Part shown: in pieces, positions 10,946-25,299 of the stretch
How the letters are laid out: every line of letters starts with the position of its first letter
Position numbering within the stretch: the first letter of the stretch is position 1
Assembly (NCBI RefSeq): GCF_004379255.2
Contig: NC_056053.1
Span: forward strand, 19,340,188-19,404,187
DNA from: Salvia splendens
Lineage: Eukaryota; Streptophyta; Magnoliopsida; Lamiales; Lamiaceae
DNA: 64,000 nt
Direction: 5' to 3'
Translations under genes and position numbers: made by a program
The notes under the pieces: generated by a model
The model's database searches: none
What the model saw: the letters and a program-made list of their open reading frames with translations, nothing else
Told to the model about the DNA's origin: nothing

Positions 10946-12249
10946 TAAAGTTATTACTATTATATAAATTTAAATTTAAATTAATTACAATAGCATTTAT
11001 GTAAATTTTTAGAAAACTCCCCCTTTTATATGTGTAGATATTTAAAACATTAAATGGAATAGAATACAATGTTATTTTCAAAAGAAAAAGTTAGTGAATT
11101 AAACGTGGCAGTTATAGTGTAATTTCATCTTTTTTGTTTCTTCCTTTTTTTCTTTTCTTTAATCTACATTTAAATTTTTTTTAGACTTTTATAATGTACT
11201 ATTTTAGTAATTAATATTAGACATCTGTGTAAGTAACAATTTCTTACTCATCATTGTTAAGATTGATGATTAATATTTAATAGTGTACTTTCATATTTTT
11301 ATTTTTTTATTCATATTTTTAAACACTTTTTGTATTCTATTAAATACTAAATGTGTAGTAGAATTTTTGTATAGGTTTATCTTTAATAATTATTTTTTAT
11401 GAGTATTTTTTAAGATTAACGATTTCATATACAAAATCGATCTGCCCAAGCTTTGAAGCTTTTAAAAATCAATTATAAAAATGATTAATAATCACTTTTA
11501 AATATTCAAGAATTCTTACGTAATTGTTGTTGTTTTATGACATTATTAATAAGAAGTAACTACTAATCATCAATGATAAAAAAAATTTTATAGTATAAGA
11601 ATTAAACATAACATACAAAAAATCCTAGATATAATAATAATATAATTATATCCTACATTATATCAAACTTCTTAGTAAACAACATTATAATATAACATCA
11701 ACCTCTTCATTGTAGACTAAAATCTCGTGAATTTTGAAAATACAACATACTATAATTGACCTTTGACATAAATAATCTATAATAAAAATTTTACAATGTA
11801 CTTTGAGATTATCAACAAATAAAATGAATATAATAATAAAACTGAACGGAGTTCATAAATCAATAATTCTTTGATAAAATAGATTAAAGTACTTCCAAAT
11901 AATGAAAAATCAACCACATTTCAAATACATAATTATTGAAAAATTCATGGAACTAATTAAAAAACAAATTTTTATAATAAATAATGACAATTTATAAATA
12001 ATGCTCAAAACATTCATTCATCAAAATAGAATAATAATATCATAAACCAATAAATTATTACTGCTAAATTATAATTTTATACTATAAATAATAAAATCCA
12101 ACACTCAGATTAAGCTCTATTCAACTAAAAAGAATATTAAATTTATAAAATTATAAACTAAAATCTTAATTATAGAATCCATACTATAAGCCCAAACAAT
12201 AACCCAAATAGCATACATAAACCAATATTCCTCAAATCCTAAATTAATC

Positions 12250-12880
12250 GTTCCTCCCACCCGCTCGCTGCCTCCCCTTGACCCCTTCCTCGTCCCGTCG
12301 TCCGCCAGCTGCCATGGCCGGCGATTCCCTCATTTCCTCCCTCTAATCGGCGGAACGACTGAACACCAGCTTCACGCCGCCGCCAGACACCTCCTCTTGT
12401 CCGCTGACCCACTAAACATCAGTCTCACCGCTGCCGCAAGGCACAATACCGCAGTCGTGCCTCTCGGCCTCCATATAAACCAAATCCATCTATCTCTCTC
12501 GCTTGATGTCTCTCTCTCTCTCCCTCGCCGCCCCGCCTTCCTCACCCCTCGCGTTGCCCCGCCTGCACAGCCGCGTCGCTGGCGAGCGACGCCGACTCTT
12601 CTCTCTATCTCTTTCCTCTCTTCTTCCTCTCTCATCTCTCTCTCATTCCTACGCCACAGCCGCTGCTGCCATTCGCTTCCACGCCAACGATGATATAATC
12701 ACTCTCCAGCGGGTAAAGATTGGATCTTTGGATGAATCTGGAGATGGGCAAAGCAGCGGCTGGAAATGCCATGATAGGGAGATGGAGGTGGTGGGTCTGC
12801 ACAGATGTAGTTGTCGCTGTCGGACTTCTCTCTTCTTCCTTCCTATTCTTTTTCTTCTTCTCACCTCTCTCCTTTGACAG
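12250..12880. other. GC-rich, CT-rich patch inside the Helitron
   Basis: This is clearly richer in G+C than the very AT-rich DNA either side. It has overlapping open frames on both strands (for example 12397-12693 plus and 12372-12635 minus), low-complexity in translation (Ser/Leu/Pro/Arg). I recognise no protein. It could be a captured 5' UTR or exon fragment carried by the Helitron. Confidence 0.4.
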
Positions 12881-13097
12881 CAAGCACATGTAATAGTGTT
12901 TTATTATGTGTAATTTCCTTGAGAAGCTTTCTATCTATTGGACCAATATTTGCCCAATCAATTTTGCAGTTTCGAGAAGAATATCACAACTTTGTAAAAG
13001 AAAAAAATAATAATTATTATATAGTCAGCTTTTATTTTCCCTCCAAAAAGGGTATATAAGTCTTTTTAATCCAACTGCTACCTTTTATTAGTATAGA

Positions 13098-13695
13098 TTT
13101 ATACATAAAGTATTAACTAAAAGAAAAGCTAAACACATTATTAAATTGATGGAACAAAACGGAAAACAAACAAACAAGAAATCAGCCATAAATGAAGAAA
13201 ACATGAAAAACCTTCAACAAATCCAAGCATTGGCTCACAAATTGGACTTATTCTGTACATATCTCATTTCTATGAATTATAAAGCTAGACAAGAAGAAAG
13301 TAGAGAAAAAACTCACCGGAAAGTTGGAAACAAAAATTGAACCTGAAAAAAATCAGGCTATAAAGTCACAAAATTTCCAACTACAAATAATTTTCGACCA
13401 ATTGTTCTCTTATTTGTGATTAATCAAGAAGTGAAGCCGCTGTCAGTAAGAAGAAAGACATCATTCTGTGACCAAAATCAGATGCCTGCTGTTTAAAATA
13501 ATTGTTCCGGCATATGCTTGCTGCCAGGGTTCTTTTTTTTTTTCTTCCTGTTTTCTCCTGAAATAAAAACAAACAAAATTGTGCCAATGGGGGAGACATG
13601 GGGATTGTTTTCCATTCAAATGCATCTTGGATAAATGCACGCTACGCAGTTTGGGTGGCTTTGAGTTCCCATACAGCGTTAAGCAGGGCAGGTCT
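13098..13695. other. 3' flank of the LARP1c-like gene, no gene seen
   Basis: AT-rich DNA downstream of the minus-strand LARP stop codon; part of it is probably the 3' UTR. The small frame at 13146-13340 has no recognisable features. Confidence 0.5.
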
Positions 13696-16082
13696 CTAGT
13701 TGATATCTTCTAAATAGTTAGACTGACTAGAAGCATAAACTGCAGGGCTTGTGGTAGGATTTTGAGTAGGCGGCATCAACCATTTAAGCCAATCACCTCT
13801 GCGTCTCACTTTATCACCCTGCAGGCAAACAGAAAGGGGGAAAATGCATTAAGCAACAGACCAACATGACTAAGGTCCTAAAGATTTTATGAAAAAACAT
13901 TGATCTCGTAGACTTATAGCACCACTAGGCAAATATGATTTGGACGAATATGTATGTATAATAGGTATGTTGGAAGTAGTAGATAAAGACTAAAGGTCAT
14001 ATATTTACCAGCACTTCAATGATATGGGAAGCTTGTAAGGCATCTAATATAAGGTGAATATTGTTTGTCAGCTGCCTGACCTGTAAAATTGACAAAACAT
14101 AAACTGAAATTTACAGCAAAAAGCTAAAAACCATCCCATCAGACAAGAATAGCAACTGAGAACTATAAAGCAAGCACACTCAGAGTAGTGAGCTAATAAG
14201 GATAACCCAGAGAGAAAATTCTCAGACATTGTGAATCAATAAAAGAAAGGAGCGATGCAACATATCCCATAGTTTGTCAAAGGACCCTATAAACTTCCAA
14301 CATCACAACGAATAAATGAACAAAATCCATTGATATATAATTAAGACTATAATCCACATAAGCAAAACAGACATCTACTTTGACTCCCACGCAAGATATC
14401 AACACATAAGCACATCAGGAACTGAAGCTGTAACAGAGTAAGTACTCTAACTAGTGCATACCATAACTCTTATATATGAATATGATTACAGAAGTACAAT
14501 CCAAAAGACATATCTTTATAAAGTTAACATTTTACTGTCTGTAAGTAGTTAGTTTTATTTTCTTTATGAATAAATACACTACTTATTAAGAACCAAAAGT
14601 ATCGTATCACATATTTTCCAACAATTCAAAAACTGATTTTTGCAGAATCAGAGTTAATGATTAAGGATTTCACCAGTGTCACAACTTTTTTAATAAAATA
14701 TTATTCACCATTGAAGTTTGCCAGAACTCAAACATCAAACTAATAACAATATCTTGTACGCAGCTTACTTTATTGAACCCAGCAATAAGGTGAACAGACA
14801 CCCATCCTTCACGATCCATGTTCTTGCGCAAATGTATGTCCTTGACCAGGTTCTCATTACTACAAGACAATAGTGAGAAAAAATAAATAAGAGGCTCAAC
14901 TTAGTAGAAACCAGGAAATGAAGGCTGAACACCAGTAACAAATACCTAAAATAATAGTTTATCTGGTTCAAAATCTTGTTAAGTAAGTGAGGATCGGGCA
15001 CGGGAAACAAAAGTGGCGAATATGAGACCATAGGCGGCGGCCTTGGTGAATCTAGGTGGGGGCCAGGGACAAAGAATACCTGTGGCATCTCTGCAAGATT
15101 CACCAAAACATCATCTGCATCGGAACTACATGAAAACATTATTCTACCTTGCAAATCATGGGATTCACAAAAAGGTCACATAAAGATACCGTGGTAAACC
15201 ATGGGATTTACAAAAGGTCGCATAACTACAGGAGGAGGTACAAAAGGCCAATTTGGAGCTGGCCCGCGTACAAAGGGCCTAGAACCATCTCTCTTCTGAG
15301 ATGCAAAGCTTTCCCTCCGATTATGATCACGTCTTCCACCGTGTCTATGATGGTAAGAACCATCAGGTCGAGCTTGTGGCCCATTATTATTACCCCTAAA
15401 AGAACCATGCTGTGACTGCTGCTCATTACCACCAAATGATCTATCTCTCTGCCCAGAATTTCCAGCATTCTGCTGCTGTGATTCAGCTATGATGCAAGGA
15501 GCTCGAGATATTGTGCCATCAGCCTCCAATCTGATGTGGTTCATACTGTAACCGCCACTCGTAGAGATGGTAGTGTCTGATAATACTCCCTATAAAAGAA
15601 TTATAGATTCTATAGATAAATATTTAAATGAAGAACAAAACTCATAATGCAACATTTTGTTATCTGAATAGAACAACATGAAACGAACAAGAAAGGCAAA
15701 ATCATTCTAAACAACAGAAACATAAAATTGAGATGATGAAAATTGAAACCTCTCCATTTGACGAAACTAGCGGAGACTTGGGGGATCCACGAGCAGTGTC
15801 GGAGAGAGCAGGCCAAGACTCCGCCCCCATCACCGCAGCACCAACCTTCCCAGCTGCGCCACTCGAAGACTTGTTCCAGACCGGCTTCTTCGCCGCACCA
15901 GCAGCAGATTCATACACAGTCAAATCCGCTATATCGCTTTCACAGAAATAATAGCGCGAATCAGGCCGTTCGAAATCAACAATGCCCACAGATGACGCGC
16001 CATGCGCCTCCATGGACCGCACGAACATGCGATAATGCTCTTCATCAATGAGAGTAGACGGAGGCTCCAACGACGCTGCCAT
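13696..16082 (-). CDS. LARP1C: La-related protein 1C-like, complete (6 exons, 387 aa)
   Basis: LARP1-family RNA-binding protein, acting on mRNA translation or stability in the cytoplasm. Inferred exons (minus): 16082-15750, 15589-15190, 15090-14946, 14859-14769, 14080-14009, 13818-13696. All junctions are GT-AG and the phases close to give 387 residues. The N-terminal region has KPVWNKSSSG and WPALSDTARGSPKSP, then an Arg/Gly/His-rich tract and a proline-rich RPFVRGPAPNWPFVPPP stretch. The La motif follows (about 274-355): NQINYYF then SNENLVKD, NMDREGWVSVHLIAGF, LTNNIHLILDAL. It ends GDWLKWLMPPTQNP...YLEDIN. It lacks the C-terminal DM15 repeats of the longest LARP1 proteins, as in the plant 1B/1C type. 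It has the same exon plan as the left paralog at 1-1988. Confidence 0.93.
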
Positions 16083-18171
16083 TCAAATCAAATTTAGGGT
16101 TTCTGTACCTCGGGTTTTTCGATGCTTTTACGAAATCAAACTCCTCAAGCAGCAGTATGCGAATCCAATTTCTCAAAGGGGTGAAAATCGACAAATGATT
16201 CGAGAAAAAATTGAAAGAACAAGGAAATTGATTGTAAACAAATTCCAAAAAATGGGGTTGGTTTCGATCACACAATTGTGAAAACCAGGTATTACTATTT
16301 TCCCTCCCCAAACTAGTTTTCTGAGAAAAATTATGAAAGGAAAAAATTACTCCTACTGTAGGTTTTTACCCACATTATTACTCGTTCCCCTATTAAATCT
16401 GATCCAATTAAATTGTGTACAATCCCTAAAAATCGGAGCTAATGCGTATAATAGGTATTCTATGTCTATGCTAACAAATCTTGTCTAAAATTTTGTTTGA
16501 TTTGATCAGCCCTTAAAATTTTCTTGCAGGATAACTTTGCTTTAAAAAAATTTCAGTTAGTTCATATTATCATCACTGATCACAAGCATTCAAAAGCAGC
16601 TACGATTATTCAATTAAAATAAAAAATGGAATAATAGTAATTTAAATCATGAAGTTTTGTCAAATTTTGATTTGTCCCATGTCAATTATCTCATTCATGA
16701 ATTATGCACAAATACATCTTTTTGTGATGTTAAAATCGACGGTGTTTCAATAAAATAAGGAGATAAATGAGAAATAAAGGAACATGAGTATAAAAGAATA
16801 AAATACTTATTTTAATTAAAAATGTCGATTTGAATATCGTTAAAAGATGATATTTTATGTATGAATGAGACAATTGACAAAATTTGAAACTTTGTGATTT
16901 CATATTCCAATTCAAAGTTCATGGAATAAATCAGGATTTGACCAAACTTAATGATTTAAATGATGGTTAATCAATCAAAAAATTATAAAGTACCAATAGA
17001 AGTTGTCATTTTTATATTTCCAAATTGTTATGCTTCTGGTTAATTCCACGACATTTTGAAATGAAATTAAATATTGTGAATTTTAAACTATTGATAATTA
17101 TCCGACTATGTCTGAGTGTGATAATTCGTTAATAATGTGGTGTGTGAAAAATCATACATGGCCAAAAGTATGTTGATCAAAACTCAAAAGATTCAAAATG
17201 TGAGCTGTCCCAAACCCACATACCACAGTGATCATCTAGTAGAAACGTAGATCGATTCTGTATTATTTGATTTTAAAAAATTAAATCTTTTATCACTTAT
17301 ACAACTCTGTCAATCTGCATTGGTCGGGCTAAATTCCAACATCTCATTCACATCTCAACATCTAACACATAATTTGACCTGGCTATTCCTACATATCAAT
17401 TTGCTTCTTGTCATCTACCGCGTAATTTGATTTATAATACTGATATACATGTATAGGGAATTACGGACGATCTGTAAGGGATGAGGAAGGGCAGTTTACG
17501 CATGTTCGCTCTCTGTATCCCGGGCCTCTCGACTCAGTGTGGTTTTTCAACTGGATAGCAAGCTCGTAGTTGACACTCCAAAACAACTGTCACTCTTTCA
17601 TGAATCCGACAAAATTCTTCAGTGTGCGAGGTTAATTTCGTAGCTCATGCTCTTGACCCTTCTGTTAGGGTGTTTCTAGTTCTTAATCTATCATGTTTTG
17701 TTCTTCATAAAAACATGACAGACATAATAAGCATGTATCTATCAAGTATACTGCCACCTTTGTATAGAGTACGTATGTTTATGTGCAATAACCTAAACCA
17801 ACAATTGAAAAAGGAAGTGTTATGGATTTAGAGATACTTACAAACATTAGTGCAATTCTAAAAAAATATTACTGCAATTCTCTAGTTCTTGAGATGAATT
17901 ACCTTGAAAATTACCAAATAGAAGCCCACATTCACACTTTATAGATTTAAAACTCATGATTACAATACAAAAAATAAGTAGAAGAAAACAAATTCAAGAA
18001 CCATTAGCCAAAATCACAGTTTTATGTCTGATCGATACATAAACAAAAACGAAGGAAAACATAAAGGGCACAATGAAGTGTGATCTCCTACTTGTTATGC
18101 AAAAAAAAATAGAAAAGGACGTAGGTGGGTGGAAGGGTGGGAGGTGGACGTATATCTTCACCTCAAGCTGA
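16083..18171. other. Intergenic region between the LARP and ROP genes
   Basis: It contains the LARP 5' flank and probably the ROP 3' UTR. It is AT-rich with no intact frame. A decayed RNase H-like trace lies at 17545-17720. Confidence 0.5.
17545..17720 (+). pseudogene. Decayed RNase H-like (RVT_3 type) domain trace
   Basis: One frame reads FQLDSKLVVDTPKQLSLFHE and a second, shifted frame reads CEVNFVAHALDPSVRVF. Together they recall the C-terminal half of the RNase H-like domain in plant LINEs and related genes, with its SDS..VV and N.VAHALA signatures. A stop and a frameshift separate the halves. It is short and could be coincidence. Confidence 0.4.
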
Positions 18172-20802
<2,631 letters not shown>

Positions 20803-22717
20803 CTATCTCTCTTTCTCTCTCTACACCTAATTAGCAGAAATGCACAACACACAGGTAAAAGGAGCACAAATAGTTTTTGGATTTCTCATTGTTCCTCCCT
20901 TTCAAAGCTGGGACAACTAGATAATCAACCAATTCGGACCCTAACCCTTGAGCAGAATGTACAGAAGAAGAATGTGGGATCGGAATCTAGAGAGAGAAAC
21001 AAGAATAATATGGTTAATCGATTGGTGTGGTAGAAATCGAGTGGCTACAACGCATAATACCTTATTTAGCCGGGAAATGCTGCCATTGAACCGCTCCACT
21101 CTCTTTCTCTCTCCACCATTTTTCTCGCTCTCCACCTGTAAATTTTTACTATTTAAACCAACGTTTTAAAAACCGGACCGGCAAGTGAACCGATGTCATT
21201 ACTGGTTCACTAGTCGAACCATTGGTTGAACCGGAATACTATTTATATATATTTATTTATTTAGTAATAAATAATAAAATTTAATTAAATATTTTATCAA
21301 TAAATATTATAGTATTATACATTTTATAGTATTATTATAGAAAACAAGTCTTGTACTAGTAGTATATTAGAATATTTAATAACGTTAAGTTTAAATACAA
21401 TAATAAATTATAATATACAATATTAAAAACTAGTATTAAACTCTATGTATAATTATAAACTCCTATATTATAAAACATTAGTGATTGTAAAAGTATAATT
21501 AAAATATAAGAAATATATTATAATTAACAATTTCTTAAAAGAATATATAAAATTAAAATGAATTATCTTAAAAGAATATAAAATTAAAAAGAATATATTT
21601 TTAGTGAATGATAGAATTTTATTAACTTTTTATCAACAAATATAATTAAATATATAAATTATACTAGTAGTAAGTTATTGTAAATAAAAAAATTAATATT
21701 TATGTATAAAAATAAATAAGTTCATAGTATTATTTTCAAAAAGTAATGCGACAAAATAATATTATACACAAAGATATATGAATAAACATAAATTAAAAAC
21801 ATATATGATGTGTAATTTTAGGTCTTCTTAAATCAGAATAGATATGCACTCAAGTTCAAAAAAATTATCCCTAATATTACCACTTCACTGCAAGAGTACA
21901 GCTTCGTGTGTAGTAATTTAAGGTGTCGATCCACAGGGAAGGTAAGTTCGTTTAACTCCAAATAAATAAAAATAACAGTAAAGATGAATGTTTTTGTTTG
22001 AAGTTTGTTTTCTGAAAATAATGAAAAATAAAGTTGAATTCAAATGAACACAAGTGAGACAATTGTTACTCCAAACACTTGCTGACAAGACACGGATTTA
22101 TCCTATGCATTCAATTCTATCTCATAGTTCGGGACAATTTAACATAAATCAACATGCAAGCACTAAACATGCTAAGCATCAACTAGTCAAATAATAGTTA
22201 AACACTTACTCTTTAAATCAACTCAATAATCCTAAGAACCCTACGGGAGCGCGAGATTCAAAGTACAATTGCAATTAAGATCAAAATCCATTATCAAGTT
22301 GTCATCTAAACAATTCCAATTGATAATTTATTACCACCACAATCCATCCCAATTCAAGCTAAAGAGGCATTAAATCAAGACTATAGAATTATCACTAAAG
22401 ATGCACCTAAAGTAATAAATTCATTCAATTAAATAAGTAGTAATAACGAACATGAGATAAAAACGAGCATAGAATAAATCACGAAATCAAAATGTCATAC
22501 TACGTGTTTGGAGCAACACAAGATTCTTAGCCTAACATAATTAAACCAAGAACAATGATAAATGAAGATAAAACCCTAGAAGCCATGAAGTAAATGTGGA
22601 GTAGATGATGGTTGGAATTTTCTCCTTTCTCTTCTCTCTTTCTCACGCTGAATTCCCCCAGAACCGTCCCTCCTTTCCTCAATTGCTCAATGGAACTCTC
22701 GGTTTTTATCTCCAAAG

Positions 22718-24402
22718 TAAACATGCCCACGGTTCACGAACCGGCGGTTCCGGTTCGGAACCGCCGGTTCCGGTTCGGTCGTCTTCGGAACCGGAACCAA
22801 ACCGTGAGGCTATTTCACGGTTCCGGTTCCGGTTCCGGTTCGAAAACCGACGGTTCCGGTTCCGGTTCGTAACCGCCGGTTTTCCGGCGGTTTTGGCGGT
22901 TCCGGTTTTCGAACCGGCGGAACCGCCGGTTCAATATATTTTTTTTAAAAAAAAATTGAAATTTGGCTTTATACAATAAATCGGAACCAGACAATGCATA
23001 ATTCAAGCACAAATAAGACGAATAAAGAGAAAATGAAATAAATTTTATTGATTTTGAGTTGTAACGGACAACGATACATTACAATTTACAATATATAAGT
23101 ATACAATACAACAACATACAACAATATAATATAATTTACAAGTGTCGTCGACTCGTCGCCTCGTGGGACTCGGAAGGTAAATAAAAAAAACATGAAATGG
23201 GGGGGGAAAAGGGAAAATTGAAAAGGGCTTGGGATCAACTTAAACTTTCAAAGTTAAACTTTTCAAATTTAAGTTGAGTTGCCTACGTATCCACAATTTT
23301 ATTGAGGAATCAAAGCCCACGTAGTTCTCTTACCTTAGGATCAACCATTTTTTCTTGCAAAATGTTGCCCATTTTCTAAGCAAACACATATCAGCACGCC
23401 ATATACACATTGCTGCATTTCTAATAGAGGCAATTTGATCTTCCAAAGCTCATGAACAATAATGTAATGAAATTCAAAATTAATTAAATTAGTAGATAAT
23501 AAATATTAACCTGCCACTCATCCATGTTCATTTGAGAAATTTCATCAATAACGGATCTCCGAGATGGCCTCTTGGCCTTTCCCTTTCCCTTATCAACACG
23601 ACCTTCTCGGGATGAAGACATATTGCTATGTAGAAGTAGAAATGTAGAAATATGGAATAATATTTTTTTTGTTTTAGCAATTGAGAAAGGAAGACAACTT
23701 ATAGATAGAACTACGGGAACAAGTATAAGTGTATAACAATGCGTAATAAGAGTAGCACTTGCGTAATTAAATGGAAGCACAATAGCACAAATGAGAAATT
23801 GGAGACAAAGAGAGAGAATTGGGAGATTGAAGAGAGAAACTCTTATTAACACAAGAGTGGGGTGAATGTAAATGAGGATAGAGGGGGGTATTTATAGATA
23901 AAAATGGGGGGAAATGGAAGAATTTCGAATTTGAAATTTGAAAAAAAAATAAATTCAATTTTCGCAAAAACCGGCGGTTTTTGGCGGAAAACCGCCGGAA
24001 CCGCCGGTTTTCCGGCCAAAACCGCCGGTTCCCGGGCCGGAACCGCCGGTTCAGTCAACGAAACCGTCTGCAAAAGCTGCGTCATGTCGCCTCGTTTCTC
24101 GCGCCGCATCCGGAAGCCCTGAACCGGCGGTTAACCGCCGGTTAACCGCTGGAACCGGCCGGTTTTTCAGCTGAAAAGCTGCCGCCGGTTCCCCCATCAA
24201 AATGCCTCGAAATTAGCGCCCGAACCGGTGGTTCGGCCGGTTAACCGCCGGTTCGGTCACGGTTCTGGTTCGAAATATCTTGAACCGGAACCGGACCACA
24301 ACCCGAATTCCGACGGTTCCGATTCGGGAAAAAGTCCACGGTTCCGGTTCGGAACCGGAACCGGCGGTTAACCGCCGGAACCGGAACCGGTGGGCATGTT
24401 TA
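22718..24402 (-). mobile_element. hAT-like DNA transposon (inner, nested, 1.69 kb)
   Basis: Perfect 13-bp TIRs TAAACATGCCCAC / GTGGGCATGTTTA, flanked by the 8-bp direct repeat CTCCAAAG (22710-22717 and 24403-24410). Both ends are dense with GAACCGGCGGTT and GGTTCCGGTTCC motifs, some 200-400 bp on each side. The middle holds the first coding exon of what may have been a transposase gene (23511-23621, minus), then AT-rich DNA. It looks like an internal-deletion derivative, since no transposase core is left. Confidence 0.88.
23511..23621 (-). pseudogene. First exon remnant of the inner hAT element gene
   Basis: 37 codons from an ATG at 23621, beginning MSSSREGRVDKGKGKAKRPS and ending MNMDEWQ. 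A GTTAAT donor follows in phase 0. The basic Lys/Arg tract could be a nuclear signal. No downstream exon with transposase motifs is present. The link to a transposase is inferred from position only. Confidence 0.4.
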
Positions 24403-24910
24403 CTCCAAAGTGGCGTCTCCTTCTCCGCCAAGAGTGGTTGCTCCCCCTTTTATATTTTTCGTTTCCTCCTTTTTCAAGCAAAAGTCACGCCTCCTTTCCT
24501 CAAAACCCTCAACTACTTTATTCTTTAATTAATTAGTGGGCCCACATGTATAGTTGCTGCCTAAACAAATAAAACTCAAATCTTCCAATATACCAACTTT
24601 GTACAACACGAAATCCCATGTATATATATCAATTAATATATATTAATTAAACTTCAATAATTAATTGATACATAATTTAAAATAAACATTAGGAGAAATC
24701 TTGGAGTAAAATTAACATTATTTGATTTACATCAATATATTTAGTAAATACTCCTAGTATATAATCAAATAGTAGTAAACTTTTAATATAATTAATCACA
24801 TATTCTTAATATACATATATACGTATTAAACACGAATTATTAGTTTATATAGATAAAATATTTCGTGTTTAACATATGAAAATAACTTATGTTCATATTA
24901 CTACCAAGAA

Positions 24911-24985
24911 GTCCTTGTGGTGTAGTGGTAGAATTGTTGGTAAGTTCACCGGGAAGTCTTGAGTTCGACCCCTATCAAGGCCAAA
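24911..24985 (+). repeat. tRNA-like sequence (degenerate tRNA or SINE head)
   Basis: TCCTTGTGGTGTAGTGGTAG resembles the 5' half of a tRNA with an A box, and GAGTTCGACCCC resembles a B box. The 3' CAAGG can pair with the 5' CCTTG. The T-stem is mostly unpaired, so it is not a working tRNA gene. It lies within the right arm of the outer hAT element. Confidence 0.5.
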
Positions 24986-25299
24986 ATTTTAGAATATAAT
25001 TTTGAAAAGCATTTGAACCGGTTTCCGGTTCCCGGCTAGACCGGTCCGGTCGGCCGGTTTCGGCGGTTCATGGCGGTTGAACATGTCACTGGTTTTATAG
25101 TGCCAACCGGACCAGACCACCTACCGGTTTGCGGTTGAACCGGTTGAACCGGCCGGTTCGGTCCGGTTTTTAAAACATTGATTTAAACGTTTCCCTCTTC
25201 ACTCAGCTATATGACCATATTAATTTTAGGCTATCTCATGTTTCGACTAGACATGATAAAATTTAAGATAGTTATCATAGTTTCAATTAGTTTAGTTAT

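Larger units (their letters stand above)
10477..13097 (-). mobile_element. Non-autonomous Helitron candidate (2.62 kb)
   Basis: Read on the minus strand, the unit starts TCTATACTAATAAAAGG at 13097, preceded by A. It ends CTAG at 10477, followed by T, which is the A|T insertion rule of Helitrons. Just inside the CTAG end is a hairpin, CCGTAC-ATA-GCACGG (one mismatch), then about 10 bases of AT-rich spacer. That is the usual Helitron 3' architecture. There are no terminal inverted repeats and no RepHel frame, so it would depend on another element. Inside are a tRNA-derived SINE and a GC-rich patch. The call rests on the two termini only. Confidence 0.68.
21159..25180. mobile_element. hAT-like DNA transposon (outer, 4.0 kb, non-autonomous)
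   Basis: The ends read CAACGTTTTAAAAACCGGAC (left) and, in inverse complement, CAATGTTTTAAAAACCGGAC (right), a TIR of about 22 bp with one mismatch. The 8-bp direct repeat ATTTAAAC flanks it at 21151-21158 and 25181-25188. An 8-bp duplication and a CA-starting TIR are hAT traits. Subterminal regions carry many ACCGGTT/AACCGG motifs. No transposase frame is seen. The interior is AT-rich (21240-21820), then unclassified repeat DNA, and is interrupted by the inner element at 22718-24402. Confidence 0.87.

Noticed and set aside
10773..10967. tRNA gene at the SINE
   Set aside because: A and B boxes are present but no cloverleaf with paired acceptor and T stems can be drawn, and A-rich tails follow.
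12397..12877. Overlapping 98- and 124-codon frames as genes
   Set aside because: Low-complexity Ser/Leu/Pro translation, open on both strands because of CT-rich composition. No motif and no start-context or splice support.
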